Translations under genes and position numbers: made by a program
Shown here: in pieces, positions 39,364-47,886 of the stretch
Numbering within the stretch: position 1 is the stretch's first letter
Layout: each line of letters begins with the position of its first letter
Notes under the pieces: generated by a model
Told to the model about the DNA's origin: nothing
The model's database searches: none
Seen by the model: only the letters and a program-made list of their open reading frames with translations
NCBI RefSeq assembly: GCF_000021565.1
Contig: NC_012440.1
Location: 1,132,210-1,196,209 of the forward strand
DNA: 64,000 nucleotides
Direction: 5' to 3'
DNA from: Persephonella marina EX-H1
GTDB taxonomy: Bacteria > Aquificota > Aquificia > Aquificales > Hydrogenothermaceae

Positions 39364-39654
39364 CTATTTTTTAGACCCACAAACGTATCTTACGCCTTTT
39401 TCTGTTTTGGCCCAGTGTCTTGTTCCTGCAGGTAGGTCTAATCTGTCTCCTGCCTGCAGGGTTATATCTCCATCCTCAGTTCCCATAACTATCTCACCTT
39501 CAATAACCCACCTGACTTCCTGATAGGGATGGGTATGCCAGTCATAAAACGATCCAGCTGGATCATACCATACAAAGATATCCTCATAACCTTCCTTTGT
39601 TAAAATTTCCTTAATTTTTTCCAGATCTTTTATACCTGTTTTTAAAACCTTCAT
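39364..39654 (-). CDS. Small cupin-domain protein
   Basis: 96 residues from ATG 39654, which overlaps the upstream stop as ATGA; an ATG at 39675 would add 7 residues but overlaps more and has no ribosome site. Single beta-barrel with the cupin metal motif DWHTHPYQEVRWVIEG (two His, one Glu) and the second motif with PAGTRHWA. Likely binds a metal. Substrate unknown. Confidence 0.8.
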   Translation of the reverse strand: MKVLKTGIKDLEKIKEILTKEGYEDIFVWYDPAGSFYDWHTHPYQEVRWVIEGEIVMGTEDGDITLQAGDRLDLPAGTRHWAKTEKGVRYVCGSKK

Positions 39655-40097
39655 TTCTGGCTCAGTATACTCCATGTTTCATGGTCTATATTGTGAAGTA
39701 TATACTCAGGTGCTCTAACCTCAATTATATACTTTCCGTCTATCTTTAACGGATTTCCATTTTCATCGGTCTTGAATCTTATCTCTCCAGCTTTTTCTTT
39801 ACCTCTGTAAAACTTTATAATATTATCCTCTTCAACAACTTCAGTTACACCGTGCATATTCATCTGACGGATGATCACATCTTTAATAAACTCTTTATCG
39901 GAGATTGAGAAGATCCTCTCATTTATCTGTTCATTAAAATGTTTGTCATTCAGCCATACTAAAAATGCAAATATGATTATTGATATATCTATAATGAGAA
40001 GCGATATACCATACTTTTTTGGAAGTGTGAAAAACATAATGATAGTAAACACTGTAAACAAGCCTATAGCTACCAGATAAAACCTGTTTGGACTCAT
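39651..40097 (-). CDS. Membrane-anchored protein of unknown function
   Basis: About 148 residues from ATG 40097, chosen because GAGGTT lies 6 bases ahead; a start at 40109, overlapping the lolA stop, would add four residues. Two membrane segments (about 5-22 and 27-46) are followed by a soluble domain with IKFYRGKEKAGEIRFKTDENG and YIIEVRAPEYILHNID. Not recognised. The topology suggests a cytoplasmic domain on a hairpin anchor. It lies between lolA and the cupin gene with 4-base overlaps. Confidence 0.65.
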   Translation of the reverse strand: MSPNRFYLVAIGLFTVFTIIMFFTLPKKYGISLLIIDISIIIFAFLVWLNDKHFNEQINERIFSISDKEFIKDVIIRQMNMHGVTEVVEEDNIIKFYRGKEKAGEIRFKTDENGNPLKIDGKYIIEVRAPEYILHNIDHETWSILSQK

Positions 40098-40108
40098 GTA
40101 CAACCTCA

Positions 40109-40711
40109 TCACTGTCTTATAATCTCAACATCCTCAGGAAGATCCAGTCTCAGGTCAAGCTTCTTATCCAGATACTCTATATCTGGAAACTGTAGTTCTA
40201 CCGTGCTGTCTTCACCGTATATCTTTATTTTATAGATTTTCAGATCTTTTTTTATGATAAGATCCACCTTTTTTATACCTTTTTCGTTTTTTGGTACAAG
40301 GGATATTAAAATTCCTTCATCTGTATTTTTTTCCTCATCTAAACTGAATATCTCCTTCAGAGATCTGTTCTCCATAAGAATTTTAAATATCTTCACTATG
40401 ATAAAATCCTCAGAAAGATCTGAGATAACAGCCTGTTTTTCCTCAGGGGTGTAAACTGTGCTTTTCCTACCTTCAACCAGTATTATCTGTCTGTATGGAT
40501 CTTTGTACACTATCTTCAGTCTGTCAGGTTTTGTTGCGTAAAGTTCACCTATAAATGTCTGGGGCTGATCAAAACCTTCTATAGTGTTTATCTGTAGAAA
40601 TTTTCCCCTTATTGAGGATATGTTTTTTATCTTATTTTCAAACTTATCAAGATAGGTAGAAGCGTAGGATAGAGAAAAAGTTAACAGTAAAAGAATAAGG
40701 ATTTTTCTCAT
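40109..40711 (-). CDS. lolA: Outer-membrane lipoprotein carrier LolA
   Basis: Periplasmic chaperone that ferries lipoproteins to the outer membrane. 200 residues from ATG 40711, selected for AGAGGA just ahead and because the protein then starts directly with a signal peptide (MRKILILLLLTFSLSYA). Conserved features: IRGKFLQIN, YATKPDRLKIVYKDPYRQII and the IVEGRKSTVYTPEEKQ segment. It fits the several lipoproteins and the outer-membrane receptor encoded in this window. Confidence 0.88.
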   Translation of the reverse strand: MRKILILLLLTFSLSYASTYLDKFENKIKNISSIRGKFLQINTIEGFDQPQTFIGELYATKPDRLKIVYKDPYRQIILVEGRKSTVYTPEEKQAVISDLSEDFIIVKIFKILMENRSLKEIFSLDEEKNTDEGILISLVPKNEKGIKKVDLIIKKDLKIYKIKIYGEDSTVELQFPDIEYLDKKLDLRLDLPEDVEIIRQ

Positions 40712-40722
40712 ATTTTTCCTCT

Positions 40723-41541
40723 TCAGTAAAGCCACATAGCGAGCTTTTTCCTGTATTCCCTTGTTAATGGGTCAGACTCTCCGAGTATGTTGAATATTGC
40801 TACCATAGCTTTTCTTCCGGCCTCATCTCTGTACTTCTTGTCTATCTGGACTATCTTTAAGAATTTTTCAAGTGCTGTTTTATAATCCTCATGTATCGCT
40901 GAACATGCTCCTTCCTTTAAGAGTCTGTCTAGCTCATTTTCAGCTGTGAGATTCTCACACCAGTTCTTAAAAGTGATAAGCTCCTTCAGAGCCTGAGCTT
41001 TTGGGAAGTACTCCTTTTCATACTCTTTTATCTCACTTAAAAGCCTTTCAGCCTCATCAAGTTTGTTCTCCTTTATATAAAACTTGGCGGCTTCAAGGAT
41101 GATCTTCTTATTTTCCGGATGTTCTCTCATAAGTTTTTCATATATCTTTTCAGCCTCTTCAAGATTTCCAGCCATATACTCCATGTACGCCTCTTCAAGA
41201 TACCTGTCTATCTCAGATTTCATATGTTTTGAAAGTATCTCCCTTATCTTTGGTTCAGGTAAAGCGCCAACAAATCTGTCAACCTCTTTTCCATCTATAA
41301 AGATTCTTACATCTGGTATTCCGCTTACACCAAACTGGTTTGCTGTCATACTGTTTTCATCTGTGTTTACCTTTGCAAGTATAAAGTCGTACTCCTTTGA
41401 CAGTTTTTCCAGAACAGGCTTTAACATCTGGCATGGACCACACCATGGTGCCCAGAAATCAACAACTACAGGCTTCTCATAAGATTTCTCTATAACAAGC
41501 TTTTCAAAGTTCTCATCAGTTACATCTATTGAATACCCCAT
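40723..41541 (-). CDS. Thioredoxin-TPR protein (YbbN/CnoX type)
   Basis: 272 residues. Thioredoxin domain (1-105) with an intact WCGPC (Cys 34, Cys 37), joined to TPR-like helices (about 110-260; EEAEKIYEKLMREHPEN, DEAERLLSEIKEYE). In E. coli the homologue acts as a chaperone-holdase that passes substrates to GroEL or DnaK, but lacks the second Cys; here the redox pair is intact, so real oxidoreductase activity is likely. ATG 41541 after AAGGAGGG. lolA follows 11 bases later. Confidence 0.9.
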   Translation of the reverse strand: MGYSIDVTDENFEKLVIEKSYEKPVVVDFWAPWCGPCQMLKPVLEKLSKEYDFILAKVNTDENSMTANQFGVSGIPDVRIFIDGKEVDRFVGALPEPKIREILSKHMKSEIDRYLEEAYMEYMAGNLEEAEKIYEKLMREHPENKKIILEAAKFYIKENKLDEAERLLSEIKEYEKEYFPKAQALKELITFKNWCENLTAENELDRLLKEGACSAIHEDYKTALEKFLKIVQIDKKYRDEAGRKAMVAIFNILGESDPLTREYRKKLAMWLY

Positions 41542-41631
41542 TTTAACCCTCCTTCAGATATAATATAATTATTAAGATATCCGAATTTAGTCTGTTTTTC
41601 AAATATTTTTTTAGTGTATCTGACTAATATA

Positions 41632-42579
41632 TCAGTTATGAACACCGCTTTTTTCAACAGCCTTTTTAAGCCTGCACATACCGCATATATCGCTGAAAGA
41701 AGGCTCTCCACATATCTTGCATATATTGATCTGTGATTCTTTCTCATAATGCTCCTTTATTATCGGATACATATTCTTTAGAAAGTTTGTGTAAAACTGT
41801 AGTTTTGTTCCTGGATGCTTCTCCTCAATTTTTGATAGTATCTCCTTATACTCAATAGATGAAGCTCCTTCAGAAAATGGACATTCATACTCTATATACT
41901 CTATATCATTAAAAAATGCATACATAGCACTTTCTTTTTCGGTAATTTTACAGAGAGGTTTTACCTTTCTTATAAATCCTCCTTCTTCTCTTAAAACAGG
42001 GTACTGTTTTTTCAGATATTTAATATCCCAGTGGAGAGTGTTTCCAAAAAGAACAGCAACCTCATCATCAAGGTTATGTCCTGTTGCTATTATGTTGTAT
42101 CCAAGCTGTTTGGCATATCTGTTCATATAGTACCTTTTGGCTGTTCCACATGCTGAGCATGCTGGTTTGTTTGTTGATTTATCAATTACGGGAATTGGTG
42201 CTATCTCATCCTTTAGAGAGATTATATGTAAAGGTCTTCCTATCCTTTCTGAGAATCTTAGGCTTAGATTCTTGGAGTCCTCTGAGTACTGGTCAATACC
42301 AAGATCAATATAAAAACCATCTGCTTCATATCCAAGTTTTGTTAGAACATTCCATAATGTAAGGCTGTCTTTTCCTCCTGAGACAGCTACAAGTATACGA
42401 TCTTTTTTTGAGAACATCCTGAACTCTTTTATCGTTTTTTCTACCCTCTTTTCAAACCACTGGATATAATGATCCCTGCACAGAGCTAGTCTGTGATGAG
42501 GCAGGAATACAACAGCCTTTTCCTTTCCACCTTTTGCCTTGCATATAGTACATCTGCTTCCTTTTTTCAGCTTTCCCAT
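41632..42579 (-). CDS. ttuA: tRNA 2-thiolation enzyme TtuA
   Basis: Replaces O2 by sulfur on ribothymidine 54 of tRNA, a modification that stabilises tRNA in thermophiles. About 315 residues from ATG 42579. Order: N-terminal zinc ribbon (SRCTICK ... LCRDHY), PP-loop VAVSGGKDSL, Fe-S cysteines in ACSACGTAK, TGHNLDD, and a C-terminal zinc ribbon (ICKICGEP ... ICGMC). Adjacent ttuB encodes its sulfur carrier, which separates it from TtcA. The likely ribosome site AGGAGGT is inside the last codons of ttuB. An ATG at 42609 would add 10 residues. Confidence 0.9.
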   Translation of the reverse strand: MGKLKKGSRCTICKAKGGKEKAVVFLPHHRLALCRDHYIQWFEKRVEKTIKEFRMFSKKDRILVAVSGGKDSLTLWNVLTKLGYEADGFYIDLGIDQYSEDSKNLSLRFSERIGRPLHIISLKDEIAPIPVIDKSTNKPACSACGTAKRYYMNRYAKQLGYNIIATGHNLDDEVAVLFGNTLHWDIKYLKKQYPVLREEGGFIRKVKPLCKITEKESAMYAFFNDIEYIEYECPFSEGASSIEYKEILSKIEEKHPGTKLQFYTNFLKNMYPIIKEHYEKESQINICKICGEPSFSDICGMCRLKKAVEKSGVHN

Positions 42580-42589
42580 TTCTGTTTTT

Positions 42590-42793
42590 TTAACCTCCTG
42601 ATATCGCATTTACAACTTTTATACTGTCCTCAGGACTTATGATCTCATCTTCAGATGCTATCTCACCATTTTTCGCAACAAAAGCATGTTCTGAAGATAG
42701 ACCAAGTGCTTTCAGTATGTCAGATGCCGTCACTTTTTCCTTATCAAACCTCAGTACCTGTTCCTTTCCCCTGTACTTTACCTTTATCTCCAT
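42590..42793 (-). CDS. ttuB: Ubiquitin-like sulfur carrier TtuB
   Basis: 67 residues, ThiS/MoaD fold, ending in the required Gly-Gly (NAISGG), which is thiocarboxylated by an E1-like enzyme and donates sulfur. The sequence SPEDSIKVVNAISGG is typical. Pairing with ttuA makes TtuB a better call than ThiS. Thermus TtuB can also be conjugated to proteins; nothing here tests that. ATG 42793 after GGTAAAGGT. Codons for the terminal GG serve as ribosome site for ttuA. Confidence 0.88.
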   Translation of the reverse strand: MEIKVKYRGKEQVLRFDKEKVTASDILKALGLSSEHAFVAKNGEIASEDEIISPEDSIKVVNAISGG

Positions 42794-42831
42794 ACCTTTA
42801 CCTCTGATGATTTTGACAGAATGAATATATT

Positions 42832-43581
42832 TTAACTGAAGAACAGTTCAAGGGTTTTTATAAACATATTTTTTAGCTGATCTAACCTCTCTTTTTTAAC
42901 CTTTAAACTTTCCCTATCAAACCATGGTTCTGAAAGGTAAAGCTTTCTGTTTAGCTCTATCTGTATCCACGGAACAGGCTTATTACCGTATCTTCTTGTT
43001 ATATATCCACCTGAGAAAGGTCTGTTAACTGTAACCTCATTTTCAGGAAGGTTAAACGCTTTAATAAAGGCTTCTCTCAGCTTCTCAGTTGTTTCATAAT
43101 CGCAGGACTGACCTTTAACATTACCCAGGCAGATCATAGGTCTTTCCATTCCTATATCAGGTGATATCTCAGGGGCAACAGATGCCATAGAGTGGCAGTC
43201 AAATGCTATTTTTATCTCCGGATTTTTTAAGGATTCCTGGATTTTTTTGTGATATGGAAAGTAATATCTATCAAGGAGTTTTTTTATCATTTCTTCATCA
43301 AGAGGTTCTCTGTATATCTGTACGCCATAACATGTTTTTGTTTTGACGACACCATCTGGATTTTTTGGTGGAAGATCGTCTGGTGCCCTATTAGGATCAA
43401 CAAATGCCCTTGCTATCTCTGTTTTTACAACACTTACAGCCATATCTCCTATATCGTATATATCAGCTGTAAAGGGATCAGAGTCATCAAAAAGATCTCT
43501 TTCTGACAGTACTACCAGATCTTTAACCTCAGGGGGAATCTTCCATCCCCCGTGAGGGATTGATATTAAAATGGGAAACAT
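42832..43581 (-). CDS. N-formylglutamate amidohydrolase-family protein
   Basis: 249 residues. Zinc-hydrolase motifs of the family: ISIPHGG near the start, DPNRAPDD in the middle, FDCHSM at about 126-131, and PFSGGYITRRYG. Family members hydrolyse N-formylglutamate in histidine breakdown, but no histidine-utilisation genes are near; the neighbours are a gamma-glutamyltransferase and an ATP-grasp ligase, so the true substrate is probably another acyl-glutamate or peptide. Start ATG 43581 shares one base with the upstream stop (TGATG); AGGAGGT 5 bases ahead. Confidence 0.82.
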   Translation of the reverse strand: MFPILISIPHGGWKIPPEVKDLVVLSERDLFDDSDPFTADIYDIGDMAVSVVKTEIARAFVDPNRAPDDLPPKNPDGVVKTKTCYGVQIYREPLDEEMIKKLLDRYYFPYHKKIQESLKNPEIKIAFDCHSMASVAPEISPDIGMERPMICLGNVKGQSCDYETTEKLREAFIKAFNLPENEVTVNRPFSGGYITRRYGNKPVPWIQIELNRKLYLSEPWFDRESLKVKKERLDQLKNMFIKTLELFFS

Positions 43582-45194
43582 CACAGACCTCCTGCTGTTC
43601 CATCTCTTCTGACATCAGAAGCACCCTGGAAACCTCCATCCATCTTTCTGAGTATGGCATGTATAGAGCCAAGATAGAATGAGAAAGCTTCCCTCCTGTC
43701 AAGTCTGTAACCTTCCCTTTTCAGGTACTCTATTATCTCCTTATCAAATCTATCCTCATAACTTATAAGTCCACCAAGTGAGCTGTGTATTCTTGGCTGG
43801 ACGATAGCCTTGTCTATGGACATATCCTGATCAACGATATGCATAAGAAACTGTGTTAAAACAGAGAATATTCTCTCACTTCCGGGGCTTCCCATCACAA
43901 GCCACGGTTCATCATTCATAAATACTATTGTAGGTGATACAGTTGCCCATGGAACTGAGTTTGGTCTCAGGTAATAAGGGTGATCAGGTTTTTTATACTC
44001 AAAATCCATAAGGTAGTTGTTATAAAGAAAACCAAGTCCTTCTGCGGCAGCTTTACTTCCATAAACCCTTTCTACAGACTGTGTAAGACTGACTGCCATA
44101 TTCTCATCCATAACAGACAGATGTGTTGTTTCCTCTGTGTACTCGTCGTATGTTTCATGAATTGGGAGATGAAAATCTATGGACTGTGCTATCTGTTTCA
44201 CCTTTTTTGAGGCATACCTTGGACTTAGCATCCTTTCAGGTGTTATCTGTGGGTAAAAGTTAGGGTCGTAAGGTCTTCCTGTTCTCTCAAGTAAGGCTTC
44301 CCTTATTATCTCTATAAGGAGATGTATCTTTTTGATCTTATCTGAATGAAGTTCTTTCTGTGATGTTGCATCAAGCATAAGAAGTGCATAAATAAGAGGT
44401 CTTCCCGCTCCAGGTGGTGGCATTGTGTATATCTTCAGTCCTCTGAATCTTCCAACAACAGGTTTTCTCTCAATAGGAAGTGGTATGAGTGCAAGGTCGT
44501 CATATCTTAAAAGTCCTCCATTCTCCCTCATGTCTGCGTCAATCATCTTTGCAGGCTTTCCCTGATAGAAATACTCAAAACCGTATCTTGCAATATCCTC
44601 CAGTAGTCTTGCAAGATCATGCTGTTTAAAGACATCACCGGGATTGTAAGGTTTACCATCTTTCAGAAAGTACCTTCCACCTGAGAAAGATGGAACTTTT
44701 TTGAAGTTTTCAAGCTCTCTTTTCTGGAGTCTATGCTGGAGCTGTGTTATTTTGTAACCCTCATAGGCTACCCTTATTGCAGGCTCAACCACCGTTGACC
44801 ATGGCAGTTTTCCGTACTTCCTGTGTACATAACCCAGAACAGCAAGTGTACTTGGAACAGTTGTTGCTCTATATCCTACTCCTCTATCCTCCTCATATAT
44901 GGCACTTACATGGGCAAGGGAAGGGGCCCTTGATGATCCATCTATAGCTATCACCTTTTTTCCTGTATATATGACCATCATAGTCTGACCGCCTATTCCA
45001 CTTCCCTGAGGTTCGCAGACAGCCAGAGCGAGGGCTGAAGCAACGGCAGCATCAACAGCGTTTCCACCCTGTCTGAACATCTCAATTCCTGCCTGTGTTG
45101 CATCTGGAAATGCTGTGGCAACCATACATCTTCCTGATTCTGAAAATTTAATCCCATCAGCTTCAAAACTATTTTCTATCTTTTTCAGATCCAT
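43581..45194 (-). CDS. Gamma-glutamyltransferase-family protein, no signal peptide
   Basis: 537 residues. Ntn-hydrolase of the GGT family: FRQGGNAVDAAVASALAL, EPQGSGIGGQ, the cleavage and nucleophile Thr in ETTHLSVMD, and GSPGSERI. Typical bacterial GGTs are exported, but the N-terminus (MDLKKIENSFEADGI) has no signal peptide, so this one appears cytoplasmic. Self-cleavage should give two subunits. Operon with an ATP-grasp ligase upstream (1-base gap) and an amidohydrolase downstream (1-base overlap). Substrate unknown; glutathione is unlikely to be the main one in this lineage. Confidence 0.87.
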   Translation of the reverse strand: MDLKKIENSFEADGIKFSESGRCMVATAFPDATQAGIEMFRQGGNAVDAAVASALALAVCEPQGSGIGGQTMMVIYTGKKVIAIDGSSRAPSLAHVSAIYEEDRGVGYRATTVPSTLAVLGYVHRKYGKLPWSTVVEPAIRVAYEGYKITQLQHRLQKRELENFKKVPSFSGGRYFLKDGKPYNPGDVFKQHDLARLLEDIARYGFEYFYQGKPAKMIDADMRENGGLLRYDDLALIPLPIERKPVVGRFRGLKIYTMPPPGAGRPLIYALLMLDATSQKELHSDKIKKIHLLIEIIREALLERTGRPYDPNFYPQITPERMLSPRYASKKVKQIAQSIDFHLPIHETYDEYTEETTHLSVMDENMAVSLTQSVERVYGSKAAAEGLGFLYNNYLMDFEYKKPDHPYYLRPNSVPWATVSPTIVFMNDEPWLVMGSPGSERIFSVLTQFLMHIVDQDMSIDKAIVQPRIHSSLGGLISYEDRFDKEIIEYLKREGYRLDRREAFSFYLGSIHAILRKMDGGFQGASDVRRDGTAGGL

Positions 45195-45195
45195 C

Positions 45196-46173
45196 TCACC
45201 CCTCCAGAAGATAAGGATATCTTTTTACAGCTGTATTTAGAATTTTTTCTATAAGATCCTCATATGTATATCCTGCAGTTTTTGCTGCTGTGACGAATGA
45301 GCCTGTTTCACCGAGACTTGCCTGTGAGTTTATCTCAAGTATGTATATATTCCCCTCAAGGTCCATTCTTATGTCAGTTCTTGCATAATCCCTCAGGCCA
45401 AGAACGTGGAAAACTTTTTTGCTCAGCTCCTGCATTCTTTTTGCTGTCTTTTCAGGTATATCAGCGGGACATATCTTCTCTATAGGTTTGTGTCTTTTCA
45501 GGTATGTTGTCTGTATCGCATCAGGATCTCCTCCAAAATCAAACTCTAAAACAGGTAATGTTTCCACATCCTCATCATTTCCTATAAGACCGACTGAGAA
45601 CTCTCTTCCCCTTATAAACTCCTCAACAATTGCATCCTGATGGAACTCTTCTGTTATTCTGGATACAGCCTTTTTCATCTGATCTGTATCTTTAACAACT
45701 GTTATACCAAGGGAAAGGGCTTCTTTAAGGGGTTTAACAATTGCAGGGAATCTTACATTGGAAAAATCGTGATCAGATGGGGAGAATACATGAAAATCAG
45801 GTGTTGGTATATCATAATACTTAAGGAGGATCTTTGTTACAGCCTTATCAAGAGCAAGTGTATGTCCTTCAGGGGATGATCCTGTATATGGAACACCAAG
45901 CATCTCTAAAAGGGATGGTATATGTGCGTACCTGTCCTCCCCCTGAATTCCATAAGAGAGATTGAAAACTATCCCTTTTCCTTTACTGAAAAACTCTTTC
46001 AGTCTGTCTATTATCTCTATATTTCCGTCAGCTATCTCAACATAATGCCCTTTTTTTCTTAGAGCATCTGCTATCTTATTTATAGTTTTAGGTGAGTATA
46101 TCTCCTTTGTCTGTTTAGGAAGTCTAAACAGAACCTTTGAAAAATCGCTGTTGTATATAATCAGAACTCTCAT
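45196..46173 (-). CDS. ATP-grasp ligase related to D-Ala-D-Ala ligase
   Basis: 325 residues. N-terminal domain with FNLSYGIQGEDRYAHIPSLLEMLGVP (in pieces), then TGSSPEGHTLALDKAVTK, the ATP-grasp core PAIVKPLKEALSLGI and the metal-binding EINSQASLGETGSF. The Ddl-type EVNTLPG is replaced by EINSQAS and the substrate loop differs, so it is a paralogue with another carboxylate-amine pair. Presumably a housekeeping ddl lies elsewhere. First gene of a three-gene operon with the GGT-like and amidohydrolase-like proteins. Confidence 0.83.
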   Translation of the reverse strand: MRVLIIYNSDFSKVLFRLPKQTKEIYSPKTINKIADALRKKGHYVEIADGNIEIIDRLKEFFSKGKGIVFNLSYGIQGEDRYAHIPSLLEMLGVPYTGSSPEGHTLALDKAVTKILLKYYDIPTPDFHVFSPSDHDFSNVRFPAIVKPLKEALSLGITVVKDTDQMKKAVSRITEEFHQDAIVEEFIRGREFSVGLIGNDEDVETLPVLEFDFGGDPDAIQTTYLKRHKPIEKICPADIPEKTAKRMQELSKKVFHVLGLRDYARTDIRMDLEGNIYILEINSQASLGETGSFVTAAKTAGYTYEDLIEKILNTAVKRYPYLLEG

Positions 46174-46236
46174 AACAGATCCATAAACTAAAAGTTATCA
46201 TAATTTTAAGTTACAGCAAATTTTATGAAATGAAAG

Positions 46237-46647
46237 CTATCTCAGAAGATAGTCCTTCAGAATTTTCGCATGATCAAAAACAAGTTTATCAAATGGAATA
46301 TCTTCAAGTCTGAAAATCTTTACATCCTTTGCATCACTCTGTGCTTTTGGTTCTCCATAGGCTTTACAAACATATGTTATAGAAACTGTATGGAATCTTG
46401 GATCTCTATCAGGATCTGAGTACACACCTAAAAGTCTGACAATCTCAACATCAAGATCTGTCTCTTCCTTCATCTCTCTTATAAGAGCATCTTCTACACG
46501 CTCTCCTACATCAACAAATCCTCCTGGTATAGCAAGTCCTAGAGGTGGATTTTTTCTCTCAATAAGGACGATCCCTCTAAACCTGTCCTCACTGTCAAAG
46601 AGCTGTATTATTCCGTCAACTGCAACAAAAGGTGTTTTTATACCCAT
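46237..46647 (-). CDS. Nudix hydrolase
   Basis: 136 residues. Complete Nudix box from [13 protein letters not shown] through REMKEETDL (about 42-64), so catalytically competent for a nucleoside-diphosphate-linked substrate. The protein starts with a strand typical of ADP-ribose pyrophosphatase-like and dGTP-type members ([13 protein letters not shown]). Substrate not fixed by sequence. ATG 46647 after AAGGAGAG. Its upstream region is shared with the divergent cytochrome gene. Confidence 0.88.
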   Translation of the reverse strand: MGIKTPFVAVDGIIQLFDSEDRFRGIVLIERKNPPLGLAIPGGFVDVGERVEDALIREMKEETDLDVEIVRLLGVYSDPDRDPRFHTVSITYVCKAYGEPKAQSDAKDVKIFRLEDIPFDKLVFDHAKILKDYLLR

Positions 46648-46699
46648 TTTTACTCTCCTTATAGGAAATAATAGAAATTATCTTAATTATAATCAATTA

Positions 46700-46713
46700 T
46701 TGATTATGATCAG
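46700..46713. promoter_or_regulatory. FNR/DNR-type operator ahead of first cytochrome
   Basis: TTGAT-TATG-ATCAG, one mismatch from TTGAT-N4-ATCAA. Its centre lies 41.5 bases ahead of a predicted start near 46748, with TAAACT at 46736-46741 as -10: class II activator spacing. An overlapping palindrome, AATCAA-TTA-TTGATT (46691-46705), may be a second half-operator. Confidence 0.65.
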
Positions 46714-46782
46714 TGAAATAAAAACGGGATAAAACTAAACTTACTTTATGTAGTAATCCGCAGGAAATGGAGGGGAAGTGTC

Positions 46783-47172
46783 GTGAGGAAATTTTTAACT
46801 TTTGTTCTGGCTTTAGGGATGCTTTCTGTTGGCTTATCCTATGCTGGTGGTAAGGATGTAGAGAGAAAGCTTATGCAGTTAGCCAAAAAGAAAGGCTGTA
46901 CAACATGCCATGATCTTGACAAACCAAAAAACTCAGTTCCCTACAGAGTGATAGCTAAGGAGTACAAAGGGAAAAAGGATGCTGTTGAGACACTTGTAAA
47001 AAGTATCCTTTATGCGAGCTTTGGAAAGTGGCAGACTCTTGGACCTAAGAAATACGGTATGAAACCAAGGGCTATATACATGCCAAGACAGAGACAGGTT
47101 ACAGAAAGTGAAGCGAGGGAGATAGTTAAGCTGATACTTTCACTGGACACAAGTTCGGTTAAAACAAAGTAA
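46783..47172 (+). CDS. Monoheme c-type cytochrome
   Basis: 129 residues. Signal peptide (RKFLTFVLALGMLSVGLSYA) then a class I cytochrome with CTTCH heme site and a Met ligand in YMPRQ near the C-terminus. It closely resembles the second cytochrome at 47957-48307 (shared AKEYKGK and KLILSL segments) so the two are paralogues. Likely carries electrons in the periplasm to NosZ. GTG start at 46783 after GGAGGGG. Monocistronic: a terminator follows. Confidence 0.9.
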   Translation: MRKFLTFVLALGMLSVGLSYAGGKDVERKLMQLAKKKGCTTCHDLDKPKNSVPYRVIAKEYKGKKDAVETLVKSILYASFGKWQTLGPKKYGMKPRAIYMPRQRQVTESEAREIVKLILSLDTSSVKTK

Positions 47173-47179
47173 TTCTTTG

Positions 47180-47204
47180 AAAAGGGGGATTGTTTCCCCC
47201 TTTT
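47180..47204. terminator. Bidirectional terminator between cytochrome and regulator
   Basis: AAAAGGGGG (47180-47188) pairs with CCCCCTTTT (47196-47204) around a 7-base loop. T-runs exist on both strands, so it can end both the plus-strand cytochrome and the minus-strand regulator, whose stop overlaps its right arm. Confidence 0.88.
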
Positions 47205-47829
47205 AGTCATTTAAAAGACTTTCAAGTTTATTTTTATTTATCTTTACTATCTTTCTCTCTACGATCAGACCTTCATTTTTAAGCTCTCTCAAAGTTCTTG
47301 AGAGTGTTTCAGGGGTAATGTTCAGTATAGATGCTATCTTTGTATGTTTTAAACTGAAAAAGAGATCTTCATGTTCCTTTATAAATTTTGCCACTTTTTT
47401 CTTTGCGTTCTTTTCCATAAGATCTTCACAGTAGCTGTAATTTTTTTCTATCTTGTTTGCAAGATAGATGATTATCTCTCTCATAAAATTTTTGTTTTTC
47501 TCGATAAATTTTGTGAGACCTTTTGTTTCAAATACTATAAGCCTTCCATTAGATTCCATCTCAGCTGATATTGGATATTTCATACCTTTTATAACAGCAA
47601 ACTCTCCAATAAAAGACGGGGGCAGGATGTAATTTAAAGTTATATCATTTCCGTTATTTGATGTTTTGTATATCTTTACTACACCTTCAATAAGAAAGAA
47701 TGTGTATTTAGGATCGTCCCCTTCCCAGAAGATTATATCACCTTCCTTCTTTTCCTTAATCTTGGATATAGATTTAAGGTAAGAGATTTCCTTATCGGTC
47801 AACGACTTAAAAAAATTTGAATACTCCAT
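47203..47829 (-). CDS. Crp/Fnr-family regulator (DNR/NNR-like)
   Basis: 208 residues. Cyclic-nucleotide-binding-type sensor barrel (about 5-120), dimer helix, and a winged helix with recognition segment TPETLSRTLRELKNEGLI (about 172-190); Glu-x-x-Ser-Arg is the FNR-type specificity set for TTGAT half-sites. Only one Cys is present, so it cannot hold FNR's 4Fe-4S cluster; a heme-based NO sensor like DNR is the likely type. TTGAT-N4-ATCAA boxes flank the nearby cytochrome, nosZ and copper-receptor genes. ATG 47829 after AGAAGGTG. Confidence 0.9.
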   Translation of the reverse strand: MEYSNFFKSLTDKEISYLKSISKIKEKKEGDIIFWEGDDPKYTFFLIEGVVKIYKTSNNGNDITLNYILPPSFIGEFAVIKGMKYPISAEMESNGRLIVFETKGLTKFIEKNKNFMREIIIYLANKIEKNYSYCEDLMEKNAKKKVAKFIKEHEDLFFSLKHTKIASILNITPETLSRTLRELKNEGLIVERKIVKINKNKLESLLND

Positions 47830-47886
47830 GGCACCTTCTGGAAAAGAGATTTAATAAAAAGGTAATTTTTTAATACCTGTCAAGCC

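Noticed and set aside
45196-46173. Housekeeping D-Ala-D-Ala ligase
   Set aside because: The EVNTLPG-type motif is changed to EINSQAS and the gene sits apart from mur/fts genes.
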